Source: Limnoperna fortunei
Taxonomy: Eukaryota; Mollusca; Bivalvia; Mytilida; Modiolidae
Direction of reading: 5' to 3'
Length of the DNA stretch: 64,000 nucleotides
Assembly: GCA_944474755.1 (NCBI GenBank)
Contig: OX104113.1
Location: 58,362,074 to 58,426,073 of the forward strand
Made by a program: the position numbers and the translations under genes. The notes below the pieces were generated by a model, which saw only the letters and a program-made list of their open reading frames with translations, did no database searches and was not told the origin of the DNA. Positions 24,030-33,837 of the stretch are shown piece by piece. Within the stretch, counting starts at the first letter, position 1. Each line of letters starts with the position of its first letter.

Positions 24030-25271
24030 ACAGTCCGCCATAAGTTAAGCATCATCTACTTTTCAGGATCTAATGTTTTTTCAATAACATAAACAAATGA
24101 GAAACTGTTTAATTTGTATAAAATTGTATATATCATTTGGAAATTTGAACCTATAAAATTCTTTATTTAAATCCTCAAATTGTAAAATTAAATTCTAGTG
24201 GTCTAATAATGATCACAAAAAATAGGCCAAAAAACAACAAAACAATAGGTGATTTTAAGTTTTAGTTTGACACAAAATTTTTCATTGTTTACACATTCAA
24301 CAAGTCCTGAGGTGAAAGAGTAACAAATGGACTGTCGTTTGGCGTATTTTCCATCAATATCGGGTATAAACTCCACGCTTCCGGTGTAAATGTTCAACAC
24401 GCCGCCTCGTTCCAGCAACCAAACGCCTAAGTCTGTACTGTGGAAATCTCTGCCATTCTTCAACAAGTGCGACTTCTAATTCACGAACATTTAGGCATCT
24501 TGGGTTCCGTTTATTGTTTTTTCGCCCGATAAAGTCCCACACATGCTCAATCGGATTCATGTCCGGTGACATGGCTGGCCTTGGAAGTGTGTCAATGGCT
24601 TCTGTTTCAATAAAGTCCCTCACAACACGGGCTCGATGGGGTCGAGCGTTGTCGTCTTGAAACATTGGTCCGTCTGCAAGAGCATGGTTGTCAAAATGTG
24701 GCCTAACGTGACCATCCAAGATGTCATCGCGGTATTTCAGACCATTCAATGTACCGTTGAGAATCTGTAAAGGGAGCTTGCAGTCATGTGAAAAGCATCC
24801 ACATGCGAAAACGCCGCCACCACCGAATGCAGTTGTTTCTACAATATGGTTTATATCCAAAGTTGTATTCCTTTGCCGCCAAAAATGTAACCGACTATCA
24901 AAAGGCTTCAACAGAAAGCGGCTTTCATCTGACCAATGAATTTGTCTCCATCTTCTTATATTCCAGTGACGATCATGTCTTGCCCACTCCATTCGTGCTT
25001 GGTGGTGCCTTCTTGTCAGTTCTGGTCGTTTCAAAGGCCTGCGGGCACGTAATCGAGATCTGTGAAGCCTCCGAATAACTGTGTTCTGTCACTGATTTGA
25101 CCACCAGTAGGCCACATTCCTCGTTACTGGCCTGCTGTTGAAAAGGGGTGCAATCTGGCTTGACGAGCAAGGAAGCGGTCCTCTCTAGGGGTTGTTTTAC
25201 GGGGTCTCCTAGATCTTGGGCGGTCCTCGATTGACCCTGTCTGTCTATGCCTCGCAACAAGTCTGCTAATA
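24030..25271 (-). mobile_element. Tc1-like transposon, truncated at its 5' end
   Basis: The left border carries ACAGTCCGCCATAAGTTAAG (24030-24049), a TIR-like end also found at about 25371 and 27406 in the same orientation. The interior encodes a minus-strand Tc1 transposase lacking its first approximately 37 residues. The inverted partner TIR was not found: the element stops at 25271, exactly where the 579-bp duplicated block starts. Confidence 0.75.
24354..25271 (-). pseudogene. Tc1/mariner-type (DD34E) transposase, near-complete C-terminal part
   Basis: An uninterrupted 226-codon stretch (25034 down to 24354) carries the whole catalytic domain. The first Asp is in HWSDESRF (residue 36), the second in FQDDNARPH (residue 128) and the Glu in MSPDMNPIEHVWD (residue 163). 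Asp128 and Glu163 are separated by 34 residues, giving DD34E. A glycine-rich FGGGGV block lies between them. Upstream, the frame is broken near 25090 by what looks like an extra CA dinucleotide (AGAACACAGTTATTCGG), and the helix-turn-helix start is missing. The same lesion is present in the plus-strand N-terminal copy at 26392-26697, so the two derive from one defective source. As it stands it could not make a full transposase. Confidence 0.88.
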
Positions 25272-25272
25272 A

Positions 25273-25851
25273 CTGGAAAAAAATAATTGAAATATTTACA
25301 ATGGACAAAGAAATAACTGAACATGTAAGGAATAGCAAGTCTACCAATTTACAAAGAACAAACGAATATACAGTCCGCCAAAAGTTAAGCATTACCTAAA
25401 TATTTTCTTAAATAATTTTATTATAAAACGATTCATTCAGCATCTGATGCATTTATGCAAGGCTTTCAAACAATACCTTTATTAAACATATAGGTAAGAT
25501 ATCAATAATTAGAGTTTTAAAGTGTACAAACCGGTTTCAAAAACTTGTCCCGCTTCTAATTAACAGATTGACTTTGAATGAAATAGCCTTGTCCAATTGC
25601 ACGTGGATATTTTGTTCCATTAATAAAACCTCTCATTTCATGTTTATTTTCAACATTTTTATCGGATATTGATATTTTATGTTTTTAGTCAAATGCGAGG
25701 TTTCATCTTTAAACGCATTTTCCCGTGCGCAAATTCCGCAAGAAAATCGTGCGGAATGTTTCAGTTAAGTTTGATATGAAAAAAGTTTGTACAACCATGC
25801 AAACTGTGCTAAACTTAAAGAAAAATATCTTAATTTTCTAAAAATTGTCTT
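25273..25851. repeat. 579-bp duplicated block, copy 1
   Basis: Aligns end to end with 27309-27887 at roughly 97 percent identity by eye, with equal length. On the minus strand it ends TTTTTTTCCAG directly against transposase coding sequence, and just outside its other end is GGTAAGACAAT, so this copy has the borders of a GT..AG intron. A Tc1-type TIR sequence (ACAGTCCGCCAAAAGTTAAG) sits about 100 bp inside. Confidence 0.9.
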
Positions 25852-25952
25852 ACCTTAGTATATCATGGATTTTTTAAGTCCTGTTTGAAGCTTTATTTGA
25901 GGTGTCCCTTAACTCCCATTACATTCAATGGCTGACCCCAATTAAATCTATC

Positions 25953-26243
25953 TTATGGATCCGTTTTAGACGAAACGAATTTTCCATGTGTTACAATTGC
26001 GACAAATTGTATTCGTTCCGCTATTAAATATAATTTGATTCCGTAATGTTGATAAATTGTTAAATTCAAAATGTCAGCTCGCAGAAAAATTTCGTCTTGA
26101 TATTTCAAACATGGATTACTTAATTGAACATAGTTTATTTCATTGAAAACGGGTATAGTCTTTGTGTTTATGTTATTTTCCTGATATTTCAAATGTAAAA
26201 ATATGCAGAACTTCTGAAAAAATTTTGCTCCGAGAAAAATCAA
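25953..26243 (-). CDS. Orphan minus-strand open frame, unrecognised
   Basis: A 96-codon frame, open from a possible acceptor (AAATTTTTTCAG near 26220) to a TAA at 25953. An AATAAA lies about 60 bp further on. The sequence has a globular look (NEINYVQLSNPCLKYQDE, NLTIYQHYGIKLYL) and low cysteine. I recognise no family. It lies between the two copies of the 579-bp block, so it may be part of a mobile element. Confidence 0.25.
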   Translation of the reverse strand: MIFLGAKFFQKFCIFLHLKYQENNINTKTIPVFNEINYVQLSNPCLKYQDEIFLRADILNLTIYQHYGIKLYLIAERIQFVAIVTHGKFVSSKTDP

Positions 26244-26391
26244 CTGACAGATAAAACCTCACATTTCAAATAATAAAAAAAAATGTCAAAAAGTCAGATA
26301 AAAATGATAATAGAAACGTGAAATGGGAGGTTTTATGTTATAGAACTAGTGGATATTGTGGTTAGTTATCATCTTTTAAAGACTATTCAAC

Positions 26392-26697
26392 ATGGTAAGA
26401 CGAAAATTAAGTATCGCCGAACGCTGGCAAGCAATTGGAATGCAAAATGTTGGAATGAGTAACCGCCAAATAGCAGCCAATTTTGGGGTGAACAACTCTG
26501 TTATTAGCAGACTTGTTGCGAGGCATAGACAGACAGGGTCAATCGAGGACCGCCCAAGATCTAGGAGACCCCGTAAAACAACCCCTAGAGAGGACCGCTT
26601 CCTTGCTCGTCAAGCCAGATTGCACCCCTTTTCAACAGCAGGCCAGTTACCAGGAATGTGGCCTACTGGTGGTCAAATCAGTGACAGAACACAGTTA
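26392..26697 (+). pseudogene. Tc1-like transposase N-terminal fragment
   Basis: Starts ATG at 26392: MVRRKLSIAERWQAIGMQ, then GMSNRQIAANFGVNNSVISR, then GSIEDRPRSRRPRKTTPRED. This is the paired helix-turn-helix DNA-binding start of Tc1 transposases, including the GRPR-like linker (RSRRPRK). After about 102 residues similarity to the transposase ends at CACAGTTAT and unrelated sequence follows, so the catalytic domain is missing. From about 26508 it is an inverted copy of 25083-25271. Confidence 0.85.
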
Positions 26698-27308
26698 TAC
26701 TTATTTGTGATATCAAAGTATTTACTATATATATCAGGTGATTTAACCACTAATGTTGAAAATAGACTAAGTCTGTAAAAAGGAAGTAGATATGCGACAG
26801 ACCTGAAATCGGTATTCGCAATATAGGACCACATGGTAAGGTCAAATATAAAATTGCAATTTGTTGTTTTCAAATTTTTGTTTGAGAATCTTCATGATCT
26901 AAGCTTGAATAATATATAAGCATTTCTTCACAGACAATAGTTTTTATGTAAAATATTTACCGTCAAAGATGGTTACCATATACATTTTTGGTCGCTTTTT
27001 CGCGTAACAAATCAAATACCCGTCCAGTCAGGAGTTTTTACCTATAGACTCATTATTTTTACAATAAGTATCAATCATTTTAAAGATTATACTTCCTTCT
27101 GTAATAATCAGTTTTGAGTTTGGTAATATCTTAATTACTTCAAATGTGTATGACCATTTATATATAGAAAATTTCCCGTCCTGTTTTTAGACCCACCCTC
27201 TTTCGGTAAAAAATCACTCATGAGAAACATGCTTATTCTTAATTTGTAAAATGTTAATGCGTACTTTGTAAGCGTGGCAATTACATGTGGTAAAAACAGG
27301 TTACTAAG

Positions 27309-27887
27309 CTGGAAAAAAATAATTGAAATATTTACAATGGAAAAAGAAATAACTGAACATGTAAGGAATAGCAAGTCTACCAATTTACAAAGAACAAACG
27401 AATATACAGTCCGCCAAAAGTTAAGCATTACCTAAATATTTTCTTAAATAATTTTATTATAAAACGATTCATTCAGCATCTGATGCATTTATGCAATGCT
27501 TTCAAACAATACCTTCATAAAACATACAGGTAAGATGTCAATAATTAGAGTTTTAAAGTGTAAAAACCGGTTTCAAAAACTTGTCCCGCTTCTAATTAAC
27601 AGACTGACTTTGAATGAAATAGCCTTGTCCAATTGCACGTGGATATTTTGTTCCATTAATAAAACCTCTCATTTCATGTTTATTTTCAACATTTTTATCG
27701 GATATTGATATTTTATGTTTTTAGTCAAATGCGAGGTTTCATCTTTAAACGCATTTTCCCGTGCGCAAATTCCGCAAGAAAATCTTGCGGAATGTTTCAG
27801 TTAAGTTTGATATAAAAAAAGTTTGTACAACCATGCAAACTGTGCTAAACTTAAAGAAAAATATCTAAATTTTCTAAAAATTGTCTT
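27309..27887. repeat. 579-bp duplicated block, copy 2
   Basis: Same length and orientation as 25273-25851. Flanks differ: the minus-strand downstream side is CTTAGTAACC rather than transposase, and the upstream side reads ACAAGACAAT in place of GTAAGACAAT, so the donor-like GT is absent here. Confidence 0.9.
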
Positions 27888-28694
27888 GTAGAGCGAATCT
27901 GATATGTTTTTTTTCGGTTTTTTTTTAAAAAAATGCTTATAATTTTTTAATCGGTAATTTCTCAAATTAAAAACAGCTTTTTTATTTAATTTTATTTTAT
28001 TATTATTTTTTGTTGTTGACATATTTGAGGTAATTTTGCTTTGTAATAGTGTCGTTTTTACGGTAAGAATCTGTGCACTACTTCTTTTGTATAATTTTTA
28101 TGCGTAATGCGGACTAACATGACGTCACTCCTACCTCATTCTTTCAAAAACTGTTAAGGCGATTGTGCCGGCTGGATGGAGGGAATTTCAAATTATTGGA
28201 GTGGAAATGTCAATCTGAAACCAATTTAAGCGTTACGAAAAATTTTAAAAGGTAGGTTATCATGTTTGAAAACTATATTAATGTTTCTTCAATGAAGAAA
28301 ATAATTCTTATTTACGATTTTTTTCACTTTGGTCAGTCATGCGCGATTAAAAAAATAAGGCAGATTCTTCCGCAATGTATTCTTGCATGACCACATGACC
28401 AACAGCTGATAATTTCTAGTATCACTAGTCGTTGTTCTACTGAGCGTTGATGCTAATTTTATTTGAAGGAAAGATCAAAGGAAGTTGTAACAAATTACCG
28501 ATTAAACCGCATAATTTAATTTGCTTCGTGCGCTGAAATCTGATTGGTTAATTCAAATCGAGCAACCCATATTATAAGATATAACTTGCGTGACCTATGA
28601 CTTATTCTTACGCCGTTAAAATTCAAATAGTTCCATGACGTCATCGACGTTTTTACTCAAAAATTGTTAAAATTTATAGTGAAATTAAATTATA
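27888..28694. other. No gene recognised
   Basis: AT-rich with long T and A runs; nothing supported. Confidence 0.5.
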
Positions 28695-28851
28695 AGGAAT
28701 ATTTCAAATTTCTGAACAGTTTATACCATATAATATGGTTTGGGTCTGTTTACACCAATCATAAACTGCTTCGCGGTTTATTAGGCGTAAACGGACCAAA
28801 ACCATATTATATCGTATGATGTAACCTGTTCAGAAATTTTAAGTATTTCCT
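28695..28851. mobile_element. Foldback element 4
   Basis: The left arm runs AGGAATATTTCAAATTTCTG through ACCATATAATATGGTTTGG; the right arm runs CCAAAACCATATTATA through CAGAAATTTTAAGTATTTCC. The centre also pairs (AACTGCTTCGCGGTTT). Confidence 0.8.
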
Positions 28852-29195
28852 AATTAATAAAGACCATGTCCCTAAAATGATTTAGTAGAAACCGTGTAGT
28901 TTACACTGTATTATTGTATTTGTAGCTGTTTGCTGTATGATTTGGATGTTGGTCTGATGATATATCATCATTCGGCATTTTTAGAATGTACACCGTTTGT
29001 TTTCTAAACTTAATGATTTTTGTCGTTATTTATGTTGCACATTTGCGTATATTGATTTTTATTTATTAAAAATAAACAGTTTCTGTTGCTTGTTACTGGA
29101 GAAGGCATTAATGCCCTCATGTCAAATTACTGAAGATTAATTTATACCAGCTGACCTTTTTTATCCAATAGAAACAAACATAATTTTAGTGATAT

Positions 29196-29337
29196 TAAAT
29201 AATATAGGGTTATTGCATGAATATTGGTAAATATTGTCCCAAGCAAGTGTTATATTGCACGAGCTTGCGAGTGCAATATAGCATCTTACGAGGGACAATA
29301 TTTTCCAATATTCATGCAATAACCCTTTTATTATATA
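29196..29337. mobile_element. Foldback element 5
   Basis: AGGGTTATTGCATGAATATT on the left pairs with AATATTCATGCAATAACCCT on the right. Further in, TATTGCACGAGC pairs imperfectly with GAGTGCAATA. Overall hairpin of about 140 bp. Confidence 0.85.
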
Positions 29338-30384
29338 GTAATTTGTTTGTGCTTTTAAGTGATTATTCATTATCTTTTCTATTTTGTAATATTTTACTAG
29401 GTCCAATATTATCATATTTTCACTTGGTCAATATTACAGATATAGATTTTTATGTAGATTTACATATAATAAAAACAGGTTTTTTTTCAATTTTGTGTTT
29501 TTATTTGTTGCTCCTTATTGTTGTGAATATATGGCCACACACTCGAATTTCGTCCATACTCGAAATTCGGCGATTACCCTTCATTCGGCAATGTAAACAA
29601 TGATCTAAAGGATAAACGTTTAAAATATCTTGCATTTATTGCTCTAACCAAATGAATCCTAAATAATAAAATACAATGCGTTTCAGCTTAATTAACGTCT
29701 GTTACAGCGAAATTCGAGTGTACTACCACTAGCAGTAGCATAAATTCCTGCTTTGAAACGAGCCACTTGTACACGATATTTAAATCCCGTTTTGTACAGT
29801 TTACACTTGATTTTTTTCTTTGTTGGTCTATGAAATTTACTTTTATCTACAATCGAATTCACTTCTATTTGTTCAGTTCAAGCGGTTCTGCTAATTTAAC
29901 TCTCGAGAGCAGATCACGTATGTCACTTTCGGCCATGTTACAGTAAAATATAAAAGCCGATCTTCGGAACACATCTGTACTTTTCCCGGAAATTACATAA
30001 AAGACCGAGATTCGGTGTAAAATATGAAAATATACTGCACTTTATTGCTATATGAAATACAATGGGAACAAATATTACTATATAAACTGTTGAAAACTTG
30101 ACCGCAACAGACAGCCTGCTCTTGTCGACGTACCTGTGTTTACTTTGGTTTAGGTTGGTTCGTGTTTATGTTATCTAGAATTTAGTAAAGATGTATGTGT
30201 TGTAATGTTTGTATTGTCTATGTTCTGTTACTCTCAATAGTCTTCAGACCACTTAGTCTCATTTTTTCCTTCACAAATGAAAATTTTGGTCAAATAAAAC
30301 ATAAATAAGAAATATCACAGTATTTAAATGCAAGCTTGTATTATATGTTTTTAACAACCTTTAAATAATAATACACTTACTTAC
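29338..30384. other. First intron region of the minus-strand gene; nothing else seen
   Basis: Unique AT-rich sequence. The + strand frame 29217-29603 runs through the foldback and is not a gene. Confidence 0.5.
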
Positions 30385-30676
30385 CATTAATGAAAATGTA
30401 ATGGATAGCTAATGCCACAATTGCAGCTGCTAATGCTATAAAAGTGATCCCTAGGCATATAAGCCATTTTGTCCTTTTCTGTATCTTTTTGTGATCTAAT
30501 TTTTGATGAGAACATTTTGATGATATTGATTCTAATCTTGATTGGTATGGGGGTGGCGACTCGTCGTCATGCGATAAATACTGGTAGGTTGGAACCCAAC
30601 TTGTTTCGTTGGTTAGTATTGGCGGTTGAATTGCATTTCTGTAACTACTCGTGAGCGTTGTTCCATTATTCAGCAT
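30385..30676 (-). CDS. First coding exon of a type II membrane protein gene (inferred)
   Basis: The start ATG is at 30676-30674 (minus), preceded by TTTTTTAATAG, itself a possible 3' splice site behind a 5' UTR exon. The frame is open for 97 codons to a strong 5' splice site (AATG|GTAAGTAAGT), leaving phase 1. Residues 1-70 are polar with a PPPY motif (41-44) of the kind bound by WW domains of NEDD4-family ligases, and a basic stretch KKIQKRTK (63-70). Residues 71-96 form one strongly hydrophobic membrane segment (CLGITFIALAAAIVALAIHY). Basic residues before the segment and no signal peptide predict an N-terminus in the cytosol. Downstream exons with matching phase lie at 17347-17421 and 6540-6754. 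The family is unknown. Coding status is likely; the exon chain is inferred. Confidence 0.65.
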
Positions 30677-31429
30677 CTATTAAAAAACCTACACATTAAA
30701 AACTATTAGGCAAACTTAAATGAAATATGTCAGCTGGATACAATGTGGTGATTAAAAGATGCCACTAATTTCTATACTAATGTATTGACAAAATCAAATT
30801 TCTATACGATAACTCAATTATTGCTGTAGGATAAATGTTTGGAAAAATACTAATTGCATTAATTGACTTTATGGTGTATATATGGTGTACATACCTGTGA
30901 CAAATCATGGTTTTTTAGGTATCGTATATACCTTCTATATAGCGTTCCTTCAAAAAACAAAGTCCATGCTGGGCGATCCCGATTTTCCTTTTCGTAGTTC
31001 ATTAAGAGTTAATCAAATATTGCCCTGTCTCTGTGATTAAATCTAACAGGAAACAAAAAATCTTTGTCGGAAAGTTAAATTAAAGTCGTGTAAATTAAAA
31101 TGTAACCTTAAACCATATGAATATATTATGTTGAAAATGTAATATTTTATTTTAATATATGTTAATTATGATTAATACATTTTTTGGAAGAACTCGTGCG
31201 TATAGTAGTGTATAATTTGTAGTAAGTAAATAAATAATGCTTGTGATAATTACATGTGACATTTTCCTGTACGTTAAAAAAATACTGAAACATATTTAAT
31301 CGTTTGTCCTTGTGTAAACATTTGTTTGTTTATTTTACGGGTTTGAAGTTGGCAGTGGGTTCGATATTCGATATACATAATATCAAATAAAAGATAAAAA
31401 TGAAACAACGTGTGTAGTATAGTGAGGCT
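30677..31429. other. Upstream of the minus-strand gene; no promoter identified
   Basis: Probable 5' intron or promoter sequence of the minus-strand gene. No TATA or other element could be argued for. Confidence 0.4.
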
Positions 31430-31785
31430 ATACCAAGGAGAGTTTTAGGCATATGCATGGGTAAGGTATGAAAAGAAACCAAACAGAACAGACAACTTTG
31501 AAAATCGGACTGATAAAAACACCTACATGAGAACTTGGGCAACACAAACGACTTAAATTCATCCTCTTTCAATTTTCGTGAAACTTGGCAAGATACCTTC
31601 CAATAACTTGCTAAAGATGCTGCCAAAACGAATTTGAGGCATATACATATGTATAAAAATGAGCGCAACAGGGATATATTTAAATATCGAACTGGAAAAA
31701 TCATCTGCGTATACACCACTCAAGATGACCCCTTCATCATCTTTAAAACTTCACGAAACTTGGCAAACCAGTTTGCATTTATATC
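31430..31785. repeat. Diverged tandem pair, about 182-bp period
   Basis: CGTGAAACTTGGCAAGA (about 31578) and CACGAAACTTGGCAAAC (about 31750), and GAGGCATATACATATG against TTAGGCATATGCATGG, mark two old units of a tandem-core repeat. Confidence 0.55.
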
Positions 31786-32052
31786 TTGCATCACAAGTCA
31801 GTAATACCTAAAATTCCTCAATATTTTAAAGATCAATCAGCTCCTATTATTTGTTATACATATACCACACCTATAACAACCAAATGTTTTAACAACAGGC
31901 GAGTATTGCAGGATCTCAATATTGAAAACTTCAGGCCTAAACCTCCCGACTGCACTTATGCAAACTCCCCATTCAAATATAACCCTGCTGGCCCCGTTAT
32001 TACTGGTTATGGCATTATTAATAACACTTCTCTAATACATGTTTTAGCTTAA
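31786..32052 (+). pseudogene. N-terminal piece of a Penelope-like reverse-transcriptase protein
   Basis: An 88-codon frame with PQYFKDQSAPIICYTYTTPI, FNNRRVLQDLNIENFRPKPP and FKYNPAGPVITG..II. I recall this order of blocks from the N-terminus of large RT proteins common in aquatic invertebrates, where GDLNIV follows the VITG motif. After the stop, GPK.KTLR remains recognisable. The class (Penelope-like) is from memory and uncertain. A C-terminal piece of the same protein type is at 33344-33715, in the same orientation. Confidence 0.5.
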
Positions 32053-32806
32053 GGACCAAAATAGAAAACGCTGCGCAGATCAATCAGAATACTTAGAGTT
32101 ATATATATATAAATATATTTTAAAGCCTCAGTACGAAACGTCTTTTCTTCGCCACGTGACACTTCGAAGTCAATGTTGCTTCCCACTAAAACATCGAAAA
32201 AAGTCCGCTGTAATTATACGATGAGCATGAAACCGGAACTGTTTTTATGATGAAACACCCGAATTTGTCTCTCAGTTAAACAGTTCTCGTGTATAATAGA
32301 GTTATAATGGACGGCCGTATTGTAATGTGCCATAATAGTTCCTTGTCCTTTTTAACCCGTTATCTGATAATCAGTCCAAAAATAAAATGCACTTCACTTT
32401 TAATTTGTGGACGATTAATTGCAAGTCTGTTGTGTATTTTGCGGAATTGTGCGAAGTCCTCATCCGTCCCAACCAGTTAAGCCCTTGACCTTATATGCAC
32501 CTTACTTTTCACAAGCCTTGATTATAAACCTGTGTAAGAAATCGCCCAAATCCATAAACTGTTGTAAATATTTGAAAAGATCATATTTCTTATAAATTAG
32601 TCATTAGTCTGTTATAAGCCATATTTAGTTCCTACCAATCACAAATTGCATTCTGAATCGAGTAATGAATATCTTACGTGAAAGTAAGTGGTATTTGAGG
32701 TCACATTTCCAACGAATACAGTTTCCGCAAGTAAATATAACAGATGTCTACTCAATAGACGATTACGTGTGACCATTCTAGTGTGAGCGTCTTATCATAT
32801 TATAAC

Positions 32807-33118
32807 TTATGCCACGCGTCTTTGGGCTCTTCTTAATAGAAGATGTTCTTTTTGATTTAACACACACGACTTGTAACCGTACAACGCTTTCGGGAACATA
32901 ACTGGTTTTATCAGTCTAGCGCTATTCATCGGAATAAAAGCTGCGCTGTGAATTCCTGAACGCATCATAGGCTTCGCTTTTAGAGTCCTGAACGCATGTA
33001 TAGTACGATTAATGAATGACAGCTGAGACCACAGTGTAACAGTCATATTTTTAATAGATGATAAGATTGTGATATGTTCTTTGACCGTTTCCAGTACAAG
33101 AAGACAAAATAAGCGCAC
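32807..33118 (-). pseudogene. Non-LTR reverse transcriptase C-terminal fragment
   Basis: A minus-strand frame with INRTIHAFRTLKAKPMM, then LIKPVMFPKALYGYKSCVLN and LLLRRAQRR, resembling the region after the RT palm in non-LTR elements (a conserved LYG-type motif followed by a basic helix). It sits in the gap between the two Penelope-like pieces. Confidence 0.5.
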
Positions 33119-33343
33119 TTTTTTCGTTGGAGAGAAGTCAAAACGCCACTGTCTACTGTATGTTCCACAATGAGAGGTTAGTTCCTTTATATCAACCTGA
33201 CTGGAAGTTATTAAGAAAATGTCATCGGTTTGTGTTTTTCAACTACCGGTGAATTCTAATGGGTACTATATGCTCACTTTCCTGCTGATTTGTTCCTCTA
33301 TGACCTCTATAAATGAGGTTAATGTTTGATGAGATCTTTTTAA

Positions 33344-33715
33344 ACATTCGGTAACTATGTTGATCGCATCAATAACATTGAACATGAAATTAAGGACACC
33401 ACAGAGACAGATATGTCTGCCTCATACCTTGACCTAGATCTAGAAATTGACCATGATGGTCGGTTGAGAACCAAAATTTACGACAAAAGAAATTATTTTC
33501 AATTTCCTATTGTGAATTTTCTAATTCTTTTCGCGGCAACATCCCAGCGCATCTGCATTTGAAGTAGACATTGATGAGGTACTCAAGAGCCTGTATTTCC
33601 TATTCTGATTTCCCTGATATAAGGTGTCTGCTGAAAGAAAAACTACTTAACCAGGGGTTCACGGTGTCAAGATTAAAATCAACACTACTTCTTACTGGAT
33701 TATGACTACCCATCG
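33344..33715 (+). pseudogene. C-terminal piece of a Penelope-like reverse-transcriptase protein
   Basis: Frame from 33344: FGNYVDRINNIEHEIKDTTE, then MSASYLDLDLEIDHDGRL, then TKIYDKRNYFQFPIVNF. I recognise the YVDxI...EIKDTT...SASYLDL...KLYDKRDDFNFPIVNF series from the region after the YIDD box in RT proteins of bivalve, lancelet and cnidarian genomes. The frame breaks at 33563, with further matching text (LTRGS..., SD..SYLRYYPD) to about 33715. Confidence 0.6.
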
Positions 33716-33754
33716 GATATTATCAGTTACCTACGTTATTACCCGGATGTATAG

Positions 33755-33837
33755 AAATTGTACCACCTGAAAGTACTTCTATTCAGCCGTAGGCGGAGCC
33801 GAAGGGTGTCCAGATGTACATTCAGGTGGTACAATTT
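33755..33837. repeat. Hairpin with perfect 16-bp arms
   Basis: AAATTGTACCACCTGA (33755-33770) and TCAGGTGGTACAATTT (33822-33837) are exact reverse complements, at the 3' edge of the Penelope-like remnant. Confidence 0.85.

Noticed and set aside
24721..25392. Frames opposite or shifted from the Tc1 transposase
   Set aside because: Shadows of the transposase coding strand, whose DD34E residues fix the real frame.
25273..27887. The two 579-bp blocks as LTRs of a retrotransposon
   Set aside because: They lack TG..CA ends and target duplications, and the DNA between them holds no gag or pol.
29217..29603. 128-codon plus-strand frame with a hydrophobic middle
   Set aside because: It begins inside the foldback at 29196-29337; no splice or promoter signal.
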